Source: GCA-2716945 sp964342835 | GTDB taxonomy: Bacteria > Pseudomonadota > Gammaproteobacteria > GCA-002705445 > GCA-002716945 | DNA: 18,701 bases | Direction: 5' to 3' | NCBI GenBank assembly: GCA_964342835.1 | Contig: CAYFGJ010000011.1 | Span: forward strand, 1 to 18,701 | Shown: positions 15,746-18,701 of the stretch, one piece after another | Layout: every line of letters begins with the position of its first letter | Numbering within the stretch: position 1 is the stretch's first letter | Program-made: the position numbers and the translations under genes | Notes under the pieces: generated by a model | Seen by the model: only the letters and a program-made list of their open reading frames with translations | What the model was told of the DNA's origin: nothing | Database searches by the model: none

Positions 15746-16069
15746 TTACTCTTCTAGTAAATCTAATTTATTCTCTTTATTTTCCCATTCTTTAGCATCA
15801 CTTGGGGCATCTTTAATCTCAGTTATGATAGGCCATTTTTTTGACAATCTTTCATTTATTTCTAAGAAGTGTTTATTTTTATCGGTAAGGTCATCATCTG
15901 ATACAATTGCATCTATAGGACATTCTGGTTCGCACATACTGCAATCTATACATTCATCTGGATTAATAACAAGATAATTAGGACCTTCATGAAAGCAGTC
16001 AACTGGACATACTTCTACACAATCGGTATATTTACACTTTATACAGTTTTCTGTGATAACATATGTCAT
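15746..16069 (-). CDS. fdxA: 7Fe-8S ferredoxin of the Azotobacter FdI type
   Basis: Small electron carrier with one [3Fe-4S] and one [4Fe-4S] cluster. The 107-residue protein has the same length and layout as Azotobacter vinelandii ferredoxin I. With the initiator Met removed, cysteines fall at 8, 11, 16, 20, 24, 39, 42, 45 and 49, exactly the FdI pattern (CIKCKYTDCVEVCPVDC and CIDCSMCEPECP). The acidic C-terminal extension (KWPIITEIKDAP onward) is also shared. The physiological partner is not evident from the neighbours. It is the only minus-strand gene between rluC and the tRNA; it faces dnaB tail to tail and is divergent from galU across a 35-base gap that must hold both promoters. Confidence 0.95.
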   Translation of the reverse strand: MTYVITENCIKCKYTDCVEVCPVDCFHEGPNYLVINPDECIDCSMCEPECPIDAIVSDDDLTDKNKHFLEINERLSKKWPIITEIKDAPSDAKEWENKENKLDLLEE

Positions 16070-16104
16070 TACAAACCAGTTTTAATAAAAGGTAATATAG
16101 CATT

Positions 16105-16977
16105 ATGAAACCCATAAAAAAAGTTGTATTTCCAGTAGCGGGACTAGGAACTAGATTTTTACCTGCCACTAAAGCTAGCCCAAAAGAAATGTTACCTATT
16201 GTTGATAAGCCTCTAATACAATATGCTGCAGAAGAAGCAATATATGCTGGTATGAATCATTTAATATTTGTTATAGGTAGGACAAAAAATGCAATCATTG
16301 ACCACTTTGATGCTGCTCCTGAGTTAGAAAATGATTTACATAATAAAAAAAAATCTGGATTATTAAAAATTATAAAGAAAATTGTCCCAAAAAATGTTCA
16401 TTGCACATTTGTTCGACAAGATAATCCTCTTGGTCTTGGACATGCTATTAATTGTGCAAGCGAGATAATAGGTAATGATGATTTTGCTATTATATTAGCT
16501 GATGATTTAATAAAATCAAAAATTCCAACTATTAAGGAAATGATAAATATACGAAAAAAAGCAAGTTCTAATATTATTGCTATTGAAGAAGTTGATAAAT
16601 CTGAAACAGATAAATATGGAATAATTGAATATTCAAGAAAAAAACAAAAACTCTATAAATTAAATTCTATTACAGAAAAACCATCTCCAAAAGATGCGAA
16701 ATCTAATTTAGCTGTTGTTGGAAGATATATTTTTTCTTCAGATATTCTTGATTTGATTGAACAAACGAACCCGAGTGTTGGAGGTGAAATCCAGATAACA
16801 GATGCAATTAGCAAAATGTTATCCAAAGATGATATATACGGATATCAATTCAAAGGTAAAAGATTTGATTGTGGCAGCAAAATTGGATATTTAAAAGCTA
16901 ATGTTGAATATGCTCTTGACCATAAAGAAGTAAGCAAAGAATTTAAAAAATACTTACAAAATTTAAAAATAAATTGA
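16105..16977 (+). CDS. galU: UTP-glucose-1-phosphate uridylyltransferase
   Basis: Makes UDP-glucose from UTP and glucose-1-phosphate for envelope polysaccharides. The nucleotidyltransferase signature VFPVAGLGTRFLPATKASPK is at residues 7-26, followed by EMLPIVDKPLIQYAAEEA, FVRQDNPLGLGHAINCA, ILADDLI, EKPSPKDA, NLAVVGRYIF, GGEIQITDAI and RFDCGSKIGYLKANVEYAL, which together are diagnostic of bacterial GalU. Length 290 is normal. The ATG is 35 bases from the divergent fdxA start; an AGG is present but farther from the ATG than ideal. The tRNA-Asn gene follows 37 bases downstream. Confidence 0.95.
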   Translation: MKPIKKVVFPVAGLGTRFLPATKASPKEMLPIVDKPLIQYAAEEAIYAGMNHLIFVIGRTKNAIIDHFDAAPELENDLHNKKKSGLLKIIKKIVPKNVHCTFVRQDNPLGLGHAINCASEIIGNDDFAIILADDLIKSKIPTIKEMINIRKKASSNIIAIEEVDKSETDKYGIIEYSRKKQKLYKLNSITEKPSPKDAKSNLAVVGRYIFSSDILDLIEQTNPSVGGEIQITDAISKMLSKDDIYGYQFKGKRFDCGSKIGYLKANVEYALDHKEVSKEFKKYLQNLKIN

Positions 16978-17014
16978 TCAAATTTTTATTTAAATATAAG
17001 ATAACTTAGTTTAT

Positions 17015-17087
17015 TCCCCGGTAGCTCAGTTGGTAGAGCGAGTGACTGTTAATCACCAGGTCGGCGGTTCGAGTCCGTCCCGGGGAG
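17015..17087 (+). tRNA. tRNA-Asn (anticodon GTT)
   Basis: A complete cloverleaf can be drawn: acceptor TCCCCGG/CCGGGGA (17015-17021 with 17080-17086), D arm GCTC/GAGC, anticodon loop CTGTTAA (17046-17052) with GTT at 17048-17050, T arm GGCGG/CCGTC with loop TTCGAGT, and discriminator G at 17087. The T stem contains one G-T pair, and the first pair of the anticodon stem (A17041 with C17057) is a mismatch. The 3' CCA is not encoded (TTA follows), so a CCA-adding enzyme is needed. The t6A37 made by the TsaBDE pathway would be expected on this tRNA. Confidence 0.96.
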
Positions 17088-17122
17088 TTAAAAATTATCA
17101 TAAATATTATTTTATTAATAAA

Positions 17123-17230
17123 ATGAATGAGAAACAGAAACATATAATAGAGACATTAAAAATTATTATTGTAGTATGTCTCATGGTTTTTTTAGCAATA
17201 TTATTTTTAAGCTGGATTGCTAGTTTATAA
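17123..17230 (+). CDS. Possible 35-residue single-pass membrane peptide
   Basis: A short frame after the tRNA encodes a charged N-terminus (MNEKQKHIIETLK) followed by one strongly hydrophobic segment (about residues 14-33, IIIVVCLMVFLAILFLSWIA). The charge pattern suggests an N-in membrane anchor. I do not recognise it. There is no visible ribosome binding site, and the ATG lies at the end of an AT-only palindrome (17109-17124). The frame is open further upstream through the tRNA, but that part is not coding. Its stop codon abuts the stop of the convergent aspartate aminotransferase gene. It could be a real small protein or chance; only conservation would tell. Confidence 0.35.
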   Translation: MNEKQKHIIETLKIIIVVCLMVFLAILFLSWIASL

Positions 17231-18400
17231 AAATTTTGAAATTCTGTTCATAGCCTTTTTAAGAGAATGCATGTCAACTGCAATCGAAATACGTAAATGC
17301 CCTTCAAATCCAAATGCACTTCCAGGTACAACAGCTACTTTAGCTTTTTCTAATAAAAATAATGCCAAATCTTTATCATTAGCAAAATTATCATTATTCT
17401 GTATTAGTTTTTTAAATGATGGGAATATGTAAAAAGTACCATCAGTATCTTTACATTCAACTCCATCAATTTTATTTAATTCAGAGACAACATAATCATG
17501 TCTTTTTTTGTATTCCTTTGTCATTAGTGTAATATCATTGGATTTTTTGGTCAGGGCTATTGCTGCTGCTGCTTGTGATATTGCGCTCGGACATGATGTG
17601 CTTTGTGATTGCAGTTTTTTCATTTCTTTAATAATTTCTTTTGGACCAGCAGCATAACCTATTCTCCACCCAGTCATTGAAAATGCCTTAGATACACCAT
17701 TAAAAATTACTGTTCTATTTTGTAACTGAGGACATACATTTAGAATATTTTTAAAAGGATTTTTGTTCCATCTTATATGTTCATATATATCATCAGATGC
17801 AAAATAAATATTTTCTTTCTGTTGAATTAAATTGGCTATATCTTTCAGAGATTCAGCAGAGTAACATTTTCCACTTGGATTATTTGGACTATTTAATAAT
17901 ATTAATTTTGTTTTATTGGTAATTATTTTCTCTAAATCTTTATTGATTATATTTAAATTATTATCATAAGATGTTTCTAAAAAAACTGGTTTACCACCAG
18001 CATATTTAATCATATCTATGTAGGATACCCAATAAGGTGTAGGCAAGATTACTTCATCACCATTATCTATAAAAACTTGTAAAAAATTAAAAATAGATTG
18101 TTTACATCCATTTGATACAATTATTTCATCAATTTCATAATCAAGATTGTTATCATGTTTAAATTTATACTGAATTGCTTTTTTTATTTCTGGAGTTCCA
18201 TCTACAGAAGTATATTTAGTTTGTCCTGATTCTAATGCTAATGAAGCCGCTTTTTTTATATATTCTGGTGTATCAAAATCAGGTTCTCCTACTGTTAAAA
18301 CAATAATATCCTCACCATTACTGCGCATCTCATTTGCCTTAGCAGTAAGTGCCATTGTAGATGATGGGTTAATTACTTTTATTCTATTTGAAAACGTCAA
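17225..18400 (-). CDS. aspC: Class I aminotransferase, aspartate aminotransferase type, TTG start
   Basis: PLP-dependent transaminase, most like the Ib aspartate (and prephenate) aminotransferases that supply aspartate from oxaloacetate. Visible motifs are VGEPDFDTPEYIKKAA, KYTSVDGTPEIKKAI, LPTPYWVSY, LLNSPNNPSGKCY, ASDDIYEHI, and NGVSKAFSMTGWRIGYAAGP with the Schiff-base lysine K238, then a C-terminal GHLRISIAVD holding the substrate-carboxylate arginine. Length 391 is normal. The start is TTG (18398-18400): AGGA lies six bases upstream, and family alignment needs about this many residues before STMALTAKANEM. aspC beside uvrB is a known gammaproteobacterial arrangement. Exact substrate preference cannot be told from sequence alone. 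Confidence 0.9.
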   Translation of the reverse strand: MTFSNRIKVINPSSTMALTAKANEMRSNGEDIIVLTVGEPDFDTPEYIKKAASLALESGQTKYTSVDGTPEIKKAIQYKFKHDNNLDYEIDEIIVSNGCKQSIFNFLQVFIDNGDEVILPTPYWVSYIDMIKYAGGKPVFLETSYDNNLNIINKDLEKIITNKTKLILLNSPNNPSGKCYSAESLKDIANLIQQKENIYFASDDIYEHIRWNKNPFKNILNVCPQLQNRTVIFNGVSKAFSMTGWRIGYAAGPKEIIKEMKKLQSQSTSCPSAISQAAAAIALTKKSNDITLMTKEYKKRHDYVVSELNKIDGVECKDTDGTFYIFPSFKKLIQNNDNFANDKDLALFLLEKAKVAVVPGSAFGFEGHLRISIAVDMHSLKKAMNRISKFL

Positions 18401-18471
18401 TGTAGTTCCTGATATTTTATACTATCATATTCAAGCCTTTTAAGTAAACTTCATGGTATTATTATATTAAT

Positions 18472-18701
18472 ATGAAAGAATTTACTCTAAATACAAACAT
18501 GAGACCTGCTGGCGATCAACCAACTGCAATAAAATCTTTGGTTTCTGGAATAAAGAATAAACAAAAACATCAAACTCTTTTGGGTGTAACAGGTTCTGGC
18601 AAAACATTTACAATGGCAAATATAATTCAACAGACAAATAGAACAACATTAATTTTAGCACCGAATAAAACTTTGGCAGCTCAACTTTACTCTGAAATGA
18701 A
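18472..18701 (+). CDS. uvrB: Excinuclease ABC subunit B, 5' part
   Basis: DNA-damage recognition helicase of nucleotide excision repair; only the first 76 codons are in the window. They contain MRPAGDQPTAIKSLVSGI and Walker A GVTGSGKTFTMANII (about residues 38-52), then LILAPNKTLAAQLYSEM, all diagnostic of UvrB. It is divergent from aspC across a 71-base gap. I saw no LexA-type CTGT-N8-ACAG palindrome in that gap, so SOS control of the E. coli kind is not indicated, though lineages differ in LexA site sequence. Confidence 0.96.
   Translation, partial: MKEFTLNTNMRPAGDQPTAIKSLVSGIKNKQKHQTLLGVTGSGKTFTMANIIQQTNRTTLILAPNKTLAAQLYSEM

Noticed and set aside
17030..17122. Reading frame extending from inside the tRNA into the 35-residue peptide
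   Set aside because: The first 31 codons read through the folded tRNA-Asn gene and its flank; only the part from ATG 17123 could be a real peptide.
17109..17124. AT-only palindrome after the tRNA as a terminator
   Set aside because: Sixteen bases of pure A/T symmetry are common in such DNA; with no G-C pairs and no clean T tract it would make a very weak terminator.
18401..18471. LexA box upstream of uvrB
   Set aside because: No CTGT-N8-ACAG palindrome or near match was found in the 71-base gap.
1..18701. CRISPR array, transposon, prophage or anti-phage island
   Set aside because: No regularly spaced repeats, transposase, integrase, phage or defence-type genes are visible; the window is core chromosome throughout.

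Overview
The window is a visibly AT-rich, gene-dense stretch of bacterial chromosome. The gene content and order point to a Gammaproteobacterium: a divergent rne/rluC pair, the block nnr-tsaE-miaA-hfq-hflK-hflC-DUF2065-hisZ-purA-rlmB, the ribosomal block rpsF-rpsR-rplI-dnaB, and aspC divergent from uvrB. The base composition, near-zero intergenic spacing, many start/stop overlaps and several genes missing from otherwise conserved neighbourhoods suggest a streamlined, probably free-living marine lineage such as the SAR86-like clades. That lineage is an inference from composition and layout; nothing was searched.

Layout. Positions 1-2762 are on the minus strand: rne, followed with a one-base overlap by an open frame that runs off the left edge. 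That frame begins as the substrate-binding half of lytic transglycosylase MltF and ends as an internal piece of the potassium-uptake regulator TrkA. A 227-base divergent control region (2763-2989) separates rne from rluC. From 2990 to 15726 every gene is on the plus strand with gaps of 0-49 bases or small overlaps: rluC, sppA, nnr, tsaE, miaA, hfq, hflK, hflC, a DUF2065 gene, hisZ, purA, rlmB, rpsF, rpsR, rplI and dnaB. A 7Fe ferredoxin gene (fdxA, minus) lies convergent to dnaB and divergent from galU (plus). Then come tRNA-Asn, a possible 35-residue membrane peptide, an aspartate aminotransferase (minus) and the 5' end of uvrB (plus, cut by the right edge).

Functions. Most genes are housekeeping: RNA processing and modification (rne, rluC, miaA, tsaE, rlmB), sRNA-mediated regulation (hfq), membrane proteolysis and quality control (sppA, hflKC), metabolite repair (nnr), purine and histidine synthesis (purA, hisZ), ribosomal proteins, the replicative helicase and nucleotide-sugar supply (galU). 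Compared with the enterobacterial order, amiB, mutL, hflX, nsrR, rnr and priB are absent from their usual slots.

Points most worth a second look: (1) the in-frame MltF-TrkA chimera at the left edge; (2) a canonical A_AAA_AAA slippery heptamer immediately before the hflC stop that would shift ribosomes by -1 into the DUF2065 frame, which itself has no ATG, GTG or TTG start; (3) a six-residue insertion between the two Sm motifs of Hfq and a weakened rim arginine patch; (4) an S18 without its arginine-rich N-terminal motif; (5) an RNase E that keeps the catalytic half, a membrane-binding helix and a short basic tail but has no room for the degradosome scaffold. No CRISPR array, insertion sequence, prophage or obvious foreign island was seen.
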